A stretch of 64,000 nucleotides of DNA from Colias croceus (Eukaryota > Arthropoda > Insecta > Lepidoptera > Pieridae): the NCBI RefSeq assembly GCF_905220415.1, contig NC_059542.1, positions 3,472,001 through 3,536,000 on the forward strand. The letters are read 5' to 3'. The notes under the pieces were generated by a model. That model did no database searches and had not been told where the DNA came from. It worked only from the letters and a program-made list of their open reading frames with translations. The translations under genes and the position numbers were made by a program. Below are positions 33,495 through 46,100 of this stretch, in pieces (position 1 is the first letter of the stretch; each line of letters starts with the position of its first letter).

Positions 33495-36400
33495 ATAATA
33501 GAAAAAGGAATATAAACTTCACAATTTTTAAAACTAACTGGCCCGGTCCATGTTTCTATACAGGATTAGTTTCAGCGAATTATGTTTTAGTCTTGTTGTA
33601 GTTAAGGCCATCTTCTTTATGTTTTACTTTTTTTTACAATTTTGCCTTTTTCCAGATCGAATGATATTAGTTTCTTTCATTTTGATTACAAAGTTAGCCA
33701 CGTCGTCAGCATGTTGCTCCCATTCAAAAAAATCAAACCTGTCAAATGCCATAGTCGGCTGAACTGCAGAATGCAAAGAAGGAATTCATAAACGAGATGT
33801 AATCAGCAAAAAGAGACGATATGGTCGCAACTCGCAGCAAATTCGATCGTGTGATGAGGAATATTTCGTCCAGAGTCTGCACTCTTAGAATACCTCCACG
33901 TTTGGAATGGCACACGACGAAACCGTATCATGATTGGAAGTTTGATATTAATTTTTTGTTAATAACAATATCATTGCGCGGATTCATATCTCATGGATGT
34001 ATTAGATCATATCTCCCTGATGTTTATCAAATGAGAGTTGCAATACTTTCTTATGCAGCATATCTGCAAATTATCGCCTTTGATGTGGGTCATAAATAAT
34101 AATCATCGGTTCTTCATCTTTATCAGTCAGATTTTATTCATTAACACTTTGCAATATCCTATTTTGATTTGATTTATTGCTTTTGCGAATAAATTTACTG
34201 ATATTAGAAGTTATTTTATGATAAACGCCGAGGTTATTATTGATAAAAATATATAATTAGAACAAAAAATTCAATGCTATGTAAAAAGGAACTATAATAG
34301 TTCTCATTCCCTCAGAGTGGACGTTTTAAATATACTTTCTACTACATACTTTCATACTAAACACATAATCCAAATCACCACAACTAGGTAATGGAGTAAA
34401 TCATCATGAGGAAACTGGCATGTTCAAAATAAAAAACGCTGAACTTAATGTGGACCTATCAATCACCAATGCAAACTTATCCAGCGTTATTGGTAATGGC
34501 CTTAATCCTCACAGAAACCCTTTATTTCTCCAAAAAGGAAAAAAAAACGAATATGACGATAACGCATATTTGCGTCTTCAATTGTTCGACTCGTGTCCTC
34601 CAGATGTCGGAAAATACATGTTTGCTCTAAAAAGTATGAATGAAAAGAAGAAAAAAAATATGTTTTATATGCAGAAATTTTTGGCTAAATCCTTCCAGTT
34701 CGTGCCTGCAAAGGGCGGGCAAGACTGCCGGCAGGTCAAGGCGTGAGCGCACATGATAAAATATGTACCGGCCAGAACTCGCGCCCCAAGCATTTGATCC
34801 GTTTTGCGCACTTCAATCTTTATACATAATGAGCTATTTTCACCGCTAATTTATTGTGAAATGGTAATATGAATTGTGAAATTACAATATGATATTTAAA
34901 GCTGGTAAAAGATAGGGTAAGAATGTTAAGAGAACGTTAGTAGGAGCAGTAGTATACGAATAATAAACATGGTGGTGGCTCTTCAATATAAAATTTAGTG
35001 TTTTAATAGGGAAGTAAATTACAAAGGATACATACAAATTTTTCAGGGAAAATTATTTTATAAATTTCACACAAGATTCCCAAACAAATGATAGAATGAC
35101 GTATTACTATTTACATTAAACAGAACGTTTCCTAATAAATCAAATTAGGAACCGTCATGGTCCATCGATTATACACACATCCAATCTAATGCCGAACAAT
35201 AGAGCACAATGCTCTCTCAAAACGGACAAGTCAGAAGGTGTTAAATATAATATCCTCTCGTCCAAACGATGTTTTATCCGTCCGCGATTGGTATCAGCTC
35301 TTCGTATAGGTGCGTGGTTTAATAAAGAGCGATAATTAAATGTTGTACTTGAGTTGTTTATACGGTTGGAGGAAGGCGAGCCCCGCCCTCGTAGGCGCCT
35401 GTCTTGTTCTAAACGATTAACGGCTGGCGTATTCAACGTACGCAATTTGGATTGGAATAACTGAAATCGCTTATGCTAATCACCTTTTTAGTTATGTTGA
35501 TGAGGTGTGATCCTTAGTGTTACGTGGGACTGGCGGTTTCTTAGGAAATTGTAGGTACGGCATCCATGAGTAATGGGCTGTCTATAAATACGCTTGTTTT
35601 GTTTTGGTTTACACTGAAGAATGCGATCGTGCAAAATGCAATTTGTCTAGAGGAAAAATGTTTGAAAGATATTTCTTATTTAACAATAGAAACACATATA
35701 TAAGAATTTGTCTTGTTTAAATAAATATCGCTCACGATATGTTAAAACTACCTAATAACTACCGAGCAATATTGAAATAAAGGAAATATCTTCAAGAGAA
35801 TTCTCCAATGACATTACATAAAACTTGAACATAATCCCAAGCTAATACATTTCCATATACAAACAGTTCTAACAAGATTCGCAAAGCCGTAAACCTAATT
35901 TCAAACAAGATATATCGTTGAAAAGTATAAGAGGTTCCGTGTTCCAAATCTTGAAGCATATTGGTAACAAATCACCAGCGATGGGTCGTTTAGGTGCCAT
36001 TTGTTGCCGGGGGAGGTAATTGTACACAATACTCCCCGGTCCCCCCTCCTATAGCTCCGCTTTAAGTTACCTCGGGAGATGTTATGTTAGCGTTATGACG
36101 ATTTTTTGTAGACTAAGAATGTTTTGTGGTCTATGAAAATATTTTAATATGGGATAGATATCATAGATACCTAGGTACTTATATGAAAATAATAGATAAA
36201 CTATGATTAGTTAATACATATTTTGTATTAAAGTACCTACATATTTTTATTACACATTTTATTTTTATAACACTCACGAAGGATTCCTTATATTTTTTTC
36301 AAACCCTCTATTTCTACAATTCCTATTATAATCTTTTTGATGGTAAACACACTTAAGTAGTTCTGTACATTTCTATCTCAAATTATTATAAGTAGTGGAT

Positions 36401-37252
36401 ATAATATTAGTTTTACAAATGACATGTCTTGTACAATAAGTACCTAAAGGTTAATTCAGATAGTGAAGAAATGAATAAGAATAGAGTCAATTGTAATTAT
36501 CAATGTGTTTTATCATTTATGTAATAGCCTTATTGGAACAGTCACAGATAGTCTTACAGGTATTCTGATGTTATTATTATCTATTGTTTATTTTTATTCA
36601 ATATTTTAAACTCAAAATTATTACAAAATTACTCAACGCCGAAAACAACCAAAAAATAAATTTCCAAAAAAAGCACAGCCAACTCACACTCGTATTTCAC
36701 CTAAATTGCTTGACCTTATCACAAGAATTTCGGCAATAAAATAGCTAATTTTCATTGGCATAAGCAAAAATAATAAAACAGTAATATAGAAGGTACGTTA
36801 ATGCGTTGGCTGAGCGCTCCCATGAAAATCCCATAAAAAATAATAAACAATTTACGTTCAGTGACACGCGCGCCGCGTCATTACACTTTAGTATAGCCAT
36901 CTGAGATTTTTACACGAAATCCTTTTTTCACGGAATTATCTTGAGACTTTTTCGAATTTTTCTTCTAGAGATGTTATGTTTTAGATGACATCTAAACGTG
37001 TTTTGAGCGAATACGATAAGGTTTTATTATACAAACCACCTAGTGAAAACACTTCGTTTTGGATCTGATACAAAAAGCCACGCGTTTTGCAACTGTCCGG
37101 CCTCTGAAGCCATGAAAATTGTAGAGACAAACATAATATATTCACTATGTATTACGAGCCAAGTATCTTTCTCAATTTTTGGTACTTTACTAAGTAAATG
37201 AGCATCAAAAACATTAATTAAAACTGAAAATTCACTGCCAATTTTATTACTT
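33495..37252. other. non-coding stretch, no gene recognised
   Basis: Two longer open frames lie here, 34420-34746 (+) and 35155-35445 (-). Neither has a recognisable motif, so neither is called a gene. A minus-strand frame of about 43 codons ending near 33625 (acidic and aromatic, starting MAFDRFDFFEWE) is too short to call. GC-richer patches lie at about 34690-34800, 35370-35440 and 36000-36080. Confidence 0.4.
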
Positions 37253-37418
37253 ACTAGCGGTCCGCCCTGGCTTCGCCCGTGGTACATATTCACGTTTTCT
37301 CTACATAAGAACCATCCTCGAACTTCAAGGAATATTATAAAAAAAGTATTAACGAAATCGGTTAAGCCGTTCTCAAGTTATGCGCTTACATTTTGGGATT
37401 CATTTTTATATATAAGAT
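37253..37418 (+). repeat. lepidopteran interspersed repeat, 'actagcggtccgccc' type
   Basis: Begins 'actagcggtccgccctggct', contains 'aaatcggttaagccgttctc' and ends 'tttttatatataagat'. A second copy lies on the opposite strand at 53236-53412. Confidence 0.8.
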
Positions 37419-38116
37419 AAGTACGTGTCTAATTATTTCAACTATAAAACGAGTTTTATAGACCTTGTTAATAAAAAGTTTACTAACAATGGTAACATTA
37501 AATTCATTAAAAACAAACAGCATATACCTACACATTTAATAAAATTCAACAAATTCAAACGTAATAAAAGTAATTATGCTCGCAAAATGGGAGTTCGCTT
37601 AATGTTCATTCAAGCTATTATTTTCATATAACGAATGCAATAGCAGAAATGAAATTATAACTCAAACGTACCTATTACAGCGTACATTTGGTACATAAAA
37701 CGTAATTATCCAATAAAATACATACAATGGAACAATAAACGCGTTGCACGTATACTCATTATGTACATTATGCAAAGCAATGGACGAAAGCAACAAGTGT
37801 ACAATTCTTGGAATACCTAACAAATGTAAGGTTTTTCGTTGTCCGAGCGACATAGCCCAATTAAAGCGACGACACGGCCAGCCACAGACTATATAATTTA
37901 TTCGCTAAAGATTTTGTTTTGTGTCACGTTTTTTTTCGATCGGAATCGGGATGGTAAACACCTTGTTCGCTCGTCTCCGAGCTTTGTTTCTGATAACGAT
38001 AAACGATCGCTTGGTTTGTTATTAATTAGAACCGTATGAGCTAATTGTAATTTTCATTTTAATTGCCATTTCTAAATGCGTTGCATGCTGCGGTTGATTA
38101 TAATGATTGATTGTTG
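37419..38116. other. non-coding DNA
   Basis: No gene or repeat recognised between the interspersed repeat and the hAT-type MITE. Confidence 0.5.
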
Positions 38117-38124
38117 ATTTTGAT

Positions 38125-38626
38125 TAGGGATGTAACGATACCGATACCGATACCGATATATCGGCCGATATAATCGGCAAGCCGATATATCGGTATCGCC
38201 GATTATAAAACAACCGATACCGATATCAAACAATTCAAAAAACCGCGCCCAATGAACGATGCGGGAGGCCGCCCGCGCGTGCGCACTTTGTTTTTTGAAA
38301 AAACTCTACATTGGTAGACTACTTATATTGGTAGTAAACTTTTATTAGGAACTGATTGTATGTGTATAACTTAAAGTTTAACTGACTTTGCAAAATAATA
38401 ATACTAAAATAAATGGTTTTCTGGTTTTTTGATTTGGCATTGTTATTTAAAAGAATACGATTTACATTTGAGTCTCTGTTAAATGTTGGTAACGTTTATG
38501 CATAATTCACTATTTATTTTTCTACCAAGCCATCGATATCGGTATCGGTATCGGTATCGCCGATATTTGATTACATATATCGGTATCGGTATCGTATCGG
38601 CAAAATCATGTATCGTTACATCCCTA
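38125..38626. mobile_element. non-autonomous hAT element with CGATAC hexamer arrays
   Basis: The ends are inverted copies of TAGGGATGTAACGATAC (38125 and 38626), flanked by the exact 8-bp duplication ATTTTGAT (38117-38124 and 38627-38634). Both ends carry arrays of CGATAC/CGATAT-type hexamers (about 38137-38230 and 38531-38605). The 300-bp interior has no coding sequence. The end sequence resembles that of the hAT element at 27904-28790 (shared TAGGGNTGTAACG). Confidence 0.92.
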
Positions 38627-38634
38627 ATTTTGAT

Positions 38635-39372
38635 GATAGGTAGGCATGTGTAAAAGTTCAATATCATCCGTGGTTATGGTTGATAGATAGTATAAAGTAA
38701 ACAATTGTTGTATTTTTATTATTTAAATTATATATATGCGATTATAGAAAATATAAATTTAAAATTAATAATCAATCCTTCATTAAATCATAAAAACTAA
38801 AAAGCCAAATATAATTTATATTCTTTACAAATTTCCCACACAACAGACTACGGAATCAGGAAAATATTCAAGTGACATTTTTTTTGTGAAATCGGATACT
38901 AAATTCAAAATGTTCGTAATTTTCCTGTTTATATTTATTTGATTTGATTTAATTATTATTTTATTCAGATATAACTAGATTACATCATATATTCTAGATA
39001 ATGCTTTAGTAAACCACAAATTTATCGGAAAATCATTGCGCCATTTATCTTAATATTTTAAGTTTTAACAATTAATTAATGATCTAAGAAACCAGGATGT
39101 ACCTACCTACAATTACGTTACAAATCTCTGATTAGCTTTGCAAAAAATCTAACTTTCTTGAAAGTAAAATCAACGTTCCCTAGTATTACCTACATTCGAA
39201 GACAGTTTTCAACCATTCACTACTTTCTTCTTTTGTAAAGTACAATGACACAAGTCGACAAAAAGGTTCGTTAGAAACCGAACTTTATTAGAAAATAGCA
39301 ATTTTTCACTCAAATTCCAAGCAAGCGAATCGTACAATACTAGTACCTATGCCCTCCGATTTTACCTGCATT
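38635..39372. other. AT-rich non-coding DNA
   Basis: Nothing recognised. Confidence 0.5.
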
Positions 39373-39582
39373 GCTCCGCTCCTATTATTATAAGCCTTAG
39401 CCTTGCGATAGGCTATCATACAGTGAAACTATGTTACAGAGTTACACTGTAAGATAGTCTAGTCTAACACTAGTCCGATTTGAAAATCGGACTAGTGTTA
39501 GACTAGACTAGACTAGACCTGAGATGAGCACATTCAAGCAAACAAGCAAACTCTTTAGATGTTTTATATAAGTATGGATATA
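39373..39582 (+). repeat. lepidopteran SINE/RTE-tail repeat with internal hairpin duplication
   Basis: 'gctccgctcctattattata' at the start and the tail 'gagatgagcacattcaagca' to 'agtatggata' match the family at 16407-16575. Its middle, around the 'aaatcggact' block, has been duplicated in inverted form. This gives a perfect 25-bp-arm hairpin (39457-39508) with a 2-base loop. Confidence 0.65.
39457..39508. repeat. perfect 25-bp inverted repeat with 2-nt loop
   Basis: The left arm 39457-39481 and right arm 39484-39508 are exact reverse complements, separated by GA. A further 'actagactagac' run extends from the right arm. It lies inside the interspersed repeat 39373-39582. Confidence 0.9.
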
Positions 39583-39934
39583 GATAGGTGATTAATTTGC
39601 AAAACAATGCAACCAAATATTAAAAAGTAAAATGAAATGGCACGATACCAAATCTTACAGAAGATGATAATGGTTTCTTTCTTTGTCCCAAAAGCGTTCG
39701 AATCATTAGTTCGATTGCGATGAAACTTTGATAAGTTGAGCGCATCTCAGCTTAAATATTGGTGAATCCTTTTTAGTTGAAAAACATTAATTAAATTCGA
39801 AGTACAGATCTTTGCAGATCTTTATTACTATGAGATACAAGATTTTTATACTTTTTCCAAATATAGCAAGTGCAGTTTTAAAATTCATCATAAAATATAC
39901 TAACCATAATATGTTAACATATTTTTCTTTAAAT

Positions 39935-40175
39935 GTGAAAAGTGAAGTCCCATGTCCCCGTAGTGGGGTTAGGGGCAGATGCATTATGCATACATCTGTT
40001 TCACTGATCGATTTTTCTTTAGGGACAAGTAGGTGATCAGCCTTCTGTGTCCTACCAGACCGAGACATTTTTTTTTTCTTCGTCTCCACCGGGAATCGAA
40101 CCCAGGACCCCTCGGTTCTACGCTCACGCACCAAGGCACAACCACTGTACCAAGGAGGCGGTCAGAAATGGTAAT
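39935..40175 (-). mobile_element. tRNA-derived SINE with 12-bp target duplication
   Basis: On the minus strand the element contains a tRNA-like promoter: an A-box-like TGGTGCGTGAGCG region and a B box GGTTCGATTCCCGG (complement near 40085-40105). A non-tRNA body of about 140 bp follows. The 12 bp TTTTCTTTAAAT flank both sides (39923-39934 and 40176-40187), marking it as a retrotransposed copy. An A-rich stretch follows the tRNA-like head. Open frames overlapping it are by-products. Confidence 0.9.
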
Positions 40176-40187
40176 TTTCTTTAAATA

Positions 40188-43100
40188 ATTGTAATGTTTT
40201 AGATAATAATTTTTACTAAGACTTATATACCTACAAGAATATTAATTTTAACCAAATAAAATATATAACAGGGATACCTATATAGAGGTAAAGTAATAGT
40301 TAAGAATTTCCATCTTCTATTTCTTCTACGCCTTACATTCATACTTAACTTCAAAAAGGTATCAATAACTAAGTAAAGTTGAACTCTATCTTCTCCTCTA
40401 GCTCCCAATATTTTAGTATTTATCGTATCAAAATTTCACATTAGCCAACAATGCACATCAAATAACTAATCTCAAAACAAGTAGTGGTATCTGAAAGTCT
40501 GAATTTAATCTAATTGAAGGTATAGCTCTATATTCGTGCGGGATCCATGCAATCCCCGGGCATCGATTCTCAGAACCCTTTAATTGCATCCACAACGCAG
40601 ATCGAACGCTTAAAATCGATTTTTTATTCGATTTATTCGTTGTGCGCCCCGAGTTCAAAATCATGTTTTTGTTTTGCGATAGTGAATGTTCTGTTTATGT
40701 AAATTTTACACGCGTCCACTGAAAACTTCTCAATTAATTAAGAGAGTGACGTCACTTGCTTTGGGTAATGATAATGATGCGATTTACGTAGATTCATCGT
40801 AATCTTTTATTTTGTGCCTTTTCTGATAAGTAAAGCAAAAATATACTAGTATGTAGTCTTCAATTTTAATTACAAAATAATTCAAATCAATAATCATATT
40901 GATCATAATCAAGAAGATTTTGAGATTAATGTTGAAGAGATACACAACAACTTGATACATAGCTCTATCGTATTTGGAGGCCTCGAATAAAAATTATGAA
41001 AGATAATGGAATATTAACATAGTGTCCCATAATAAAATAAATATAGTATATTTCTTAAAGTAAAAATACACAATCAAGCTTTTTATCTACTATTGTATAT
41101 CAATGATAAAATAATAATAGATACTGCTTTTTTCTTATCCATAATCCATGTGAACAAACACAATCAGTCGATATATCTATTTATAACAATATAATAGCAT
41201 ATAAATTCAAATCGCAGACAGGAATTCGCTGCAACAAACATATCCTCTATACGTCGAGAATTATTTTAATTGGAGACATAAAGGATAGTAGTATAGTAGG
41301 CATTAGTCCTAGTTCCAGTATTTCAATGAGCAAAATTGTCGCATTCACGAGACAGCCTGCGCGTGTCTTCACACCTTCCAACAACATTATCGTTGAAACA
41401 ATTTTGCCCTCTATAACCACAGAAATAAAGATCAAATTGTAGTACAAACCGTTTATAAATTACCTCATTTAATAAAACAGAGAATACCCAACTTTCCCAA
41501 GATATCCTTTGAGTCTATAGTTGCAAATTAGATTCAAACAGTAGAATGCAAATATCGATTATGTTCCATTGCCAAATGGTTTTTGTGTTTTTAGGAATAG
41601 AGTTGGAATTGAGTTAAACATTGGTCGATACAAGAGAAGTAGCTTTAGCGCTATTCGTGCACGTAATGAGGTGAAACAACTCAAATGCGAGCAGTTTCAA
41701 ATATGTACAGTTTTTATCTTTCGAACAGACAACTTTTATCGCATCTTTCGAAATTTGAAGAGTGTTTAGTAGAACATGAAGTTACTGAAAGTGTGTCTAG
41801 CAATAAAATATCATCTACATTATCGGCTAAATTAGTTTTAATCTAATATCTTTATTGATTTTAATGACTTGACTCCACTCGCATTGTTAGGTCGTTTGCA
41901 CAAGATCGGTGGAATTTGACAGACTTTTAGTGCATATTATTCGGGCATAGATATAAAGAAATTCACATAATGCTAAAACCCAGTGACATATTTAATGTTT
42001 TGAACTGTATTTTTTGGAACTGTATGAATTAAAGTTTAATCCCTGACATAAATTTTGCGTGATAAAAAAGATGAAAACAGTATCGGGAAGGAATAAAAAG
42101 TAGGTGAAGTAATGTAAGCCACAAATGTATCGAATGTATTACTCTTTCTTTTAATACAGAGATTTATTTTATAAACAGGACATCCATCACAAAACCTGCT
42201 TATATTATTACCCATAAAATACACATCGTTAAAAAAAAGTCAAATATTGTACCGAGAAAATATAACCACGTCAAATAGGTACAAAATCCAACACCTAATG
42301 TATTTATTTAGTTATCATAGAACTATTGTTAGAGAAAGTGTTGAATATAGTAATATTATATCGATGAAAATGAACTAATGTTTCCTTTAAATGCAGCCCA
42401 AATACCGTTAGGAGAGTACACTCGTATCGATGTTTAACAATGAATAGAATTCCACATAATCTGAATATCTGGTGAACATGTGTAAAGGAGAGATGCTAAA
42501 ATAATTTAATCCATAAATGCAACAATGCATTTGCCATTTTTTTTAAATAATCGATACTTCTCTCTTCTTAAAAATGAATGAATTCATAGCTAAATATACT
42601 TCATTTGACGCGATGGAGAAAAATGATGAGAGTGAATTTTTACGATGCGCGCGCACACCGACACCTAAATTTAACAGCATGAAGTTAGTTCTAGGAGGTA
42701 TGAAAATTGATAACTATGTTCAAGTTGTATATTCTAGTATTTTTTTTCGATACGCCTAAGAAGTATAACTTCTAACGCGTGTACATAAATACACACACTC
42801 TTTTTTATGTGTGATATTTCAAAAAATAGATATTATTTTATTTCATATTCAATATTCAGATCATTTTCAATACTTGAGCCATATGGATGTTATCGCATTC
42901 ATTCATATTTATATTACAGGTGATTACAGTGTACGTTATTCCTAATTTAAATTAGCCTTCCATCATCTTACTCATAGAAGATAGGTACCTACCTACTGCA
43001 TAGTGCATACATAATATAACATGTTACATCTTAAATTAACATAATAATAAAGCTGTTACTTCCCGAAGTGCAAATGTCCCCATTCGAATAAGTTCTTTCC

Positions 43101-46100
43101 AACTCTCATACTCTAGGCTTTGCCCTAATTATTCCATAGTAGATCCTTACATCTTAACAAACCAGGATTATCTGATTACTTTACTTCCATTCCAGTGATT
43201 TCACCCAAGTATTAAAATAAAAGAGTAAGACAGGGACAGGTGTACCCAGCACTCAGTCGAAGCAAGGTGCAAGGCTAAATTGATCAGGTGTATTTGTTCG
43301 GCTGCTCTATAACTGTCTTAAGGGACCCATAAAATTAATAATCCCTTTTAAAGATGCGCTAAACTTAGCAGCTACTATTGCATCACAGTTATTGATGGCA
43401 AAGTTAATGTGAATTGTCCAATCGTTAAATGAACGATCAATTTTTCTTTTATATTACTAGCGTTGAAATATGGATGGTATTTTTTGTCCAAATAACATAA
43501 ACGTGAATGTTGCTAATATGAATGTTAATTGAGAACACAATGAAATGAATAAAATTGAATTGTGTCAATAAGTAAAACAAAATGAATAAATAAAATATCC
43601 TTTTACCCCGCTTTTTCCTCAAAGAGATTATATCTGTTACATAAAATTCAAGGATCTTTTGATTTTTACATGGAATTGTAATTCAAAACCAAAAATTAAA
43701 TCAGAACATTTAAAATTAATATGTGTGATATTATAATATGATATTAATTTCAAATCTTAACTTGTTATCTGCAGTACAAAAATCCTCCGTTGATTTTGAA
43801 AAATGTAAATAGGGTGTATATCATAATTTTATTAAATCAATGAACAAGTACAAACGGTCCCAAAAGAAAGCTACAACAACACTGCATTGGCTGCACAGCC
43901 AGTTATTAGTTTAAAAAGTTTAGACTGTTTAAGTAGTTCCTAGTTTAATAGATACTAATTGGAAAATCAGATCATATTATAGTCTGAAAGAGATAGAGCA
44001 TAGTATAAAGGATGTACGAATAAGATTGCAACAGTGCCTAAAAAAATCAATGTAATGGCGACGCGGGATGCATCCTGGCCCTTGGGATACGATCTCTACT
44101 ATTAGGTACAAGTAAGTTTTTTGGAAACATTATTCTTGTAACAGCATTATTATCTATACAGATAATACCTGTTGGTATAGTAAGTGAATCAGTTGTTTAG
44201 ATTTCATGTACTTTTGATGATTAGCTCAGTATGTAACAAGATATACAGTGTGTTTAAAAAAAATTATATTTATTTTAAAAGTATTAAGTGTCTCAAAGAA
44301 AGCATAAAAAGTCTGCGACACTAACAAAAAGATTAAGTGAACTTAGCAAGGACAGGTGCAATCGACGCGTGCGCAGCATATCCCCTGTCGGAGGTTGTAG
44401 CCGCAGAGTATCGCGTTTCGTTTGATTGTGATTGCTCATGTCCACGCTTCAAGAGTTCATTTGTTTAAAATATCGGTCAGTGGAGTGTGAAAGAGAAATA
44501 AATAAAATATGACACACTTTGTATGCTGTTTTTATTTAAGTGTGCAAAATTCTTAGATTAAGCTTTAAGACATAATGTTTAGAAACTGCAGATACATGCA
44601 CCTTTAAACCAACGACATTGTGTAAGTATTAAATCTTCCTTTAAATCAAAGTTCCAAATTCCAATCCATTCCATTTATCCAGAGTCACCTCCTAATTTGT
44701 TTAGTTATTTCTGGATGCTTTACAGGTATTTCTTGCTCTTTTTATAAATAAAATGAGTGCCATACTGGATGATGATGATGACGTAAATAAACTATATGCA
44801 CACTATGAGCTACCTTTTGTTCATACAAGATTATTATTTCAATGTGAACTATATTCTAATTATTAGTAACTACTAAAACATATGATTCGTATAAGTTTTT
44901 TGTATTCAAAAAATTACTAACATATTAATATTCCCTATTCGTGTAGCAACAAAAGACTAAAAACGAAAAAATGCTAATTACGTATTCGTACAAGTCAAAG
45001 ACCCTATAGTTAGTGAAGCCGTTGAAAGATTAAAGGTGTGTGTCCAAACACCCGTTAACCTGGTCGGAAGTTAAGGCAGGTTTGCAATCAGAGGCCATAA
45101 ATGACCCCAACGCAGCTTTACCTACAGGTGCCCTCGATTTTAATACTTTATGTTCATTAAACAACGGCTTGAAACAAAACCACTGATGCGATTTTACTTT
45201 CGTTCGAGTAACACATGACCATAATAAATGAGCTTTTATAAGACTGTATTTGTATATTATTACCTACGCATTACGTTCTTTTGTTTTTGTTTCTGAATTC
45301 TACGATTCTATGCCAATAAAACGTTCAGCTTACGTTCAGGATCCAATTATGATAATAATAATGTTGAATAGCAAAAATCGAATGTGAAATTTGACTCTAC
45401 ATAACTTTCCTTTGATTTCCAATATAGTTCGAATATATTTTACAAAAAGTGTCGCTTTACTAAGTATTTCTTTATCCTTATAGAAGTTATAATAATAAAA
45501 ATTAATCACTAATACAAAGACACAAATATTTTTAGTTTTTACAACGGTCACAGGACTTTCTAAGCCTTTTCGGCTATTATTCTACTTGAATCATAGATAA
45601 CCTTGAGTGATATAACGTGGCAATCCTTCATTGGACCCTGGATAATGACAAAAAATATAGACTAGCAAAGCATTTCTATGCTTTGCTAGCCTTCTGGCTG
45701 ATCAATTACCTAAATATGAAAAACGATCGATCAACAAGGGTTTATGTGCATTCACGTTTCAGGACAAATTTTTAGGATATGATACCTTTCCTATGGCTAA
45801 TGAAGTAATGACCGATAACTTATATCCAGAAGACTAACTCCATCATCCCAATTAATAAATTACTTTAAACTCCTGATTCAAGAAGACGGACTGGTTTCGT
45901 AAATCGTACTGTCATAGCTACCTTTTATTAACAACTTGTAAAATTTGACGTCTCAAAATTCGCGACCGAAATGTAGCTAAATTATTTTAACATTTTTTTA
46001 TGTCACTTTATCAAAGTTCTGTCAGTTTTTATCAGCTCACCTGCCGACCCTCACTGTCCGTTACGTTAATTAGCATACTTTTACTACAACAAAAAGATTA

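Noticed and set aside
34420..34746. 108-codon open frame on the plus strand
   Set aside because: No domain, homology or splice context recognised; Lys/Asn-rich composition is expected by chance in AT-rich DNA.
35155..35445. 96-codon minus-strand open frame in a GC-richer patch
   Set aside because: No recognisable motif or splice partners; kept only as an unexplained frame.
39787..40134. 115-codon minus-strand open frame
   Set aside because: Much of it is the tRNA-derived SINE read in a chance frame.
45662..45689. Perfect 12-bp hairpin as a microRNA precursor
   Set aside because: The stem is much too short for a pre-miRNA and no extended pairing surrounds it.
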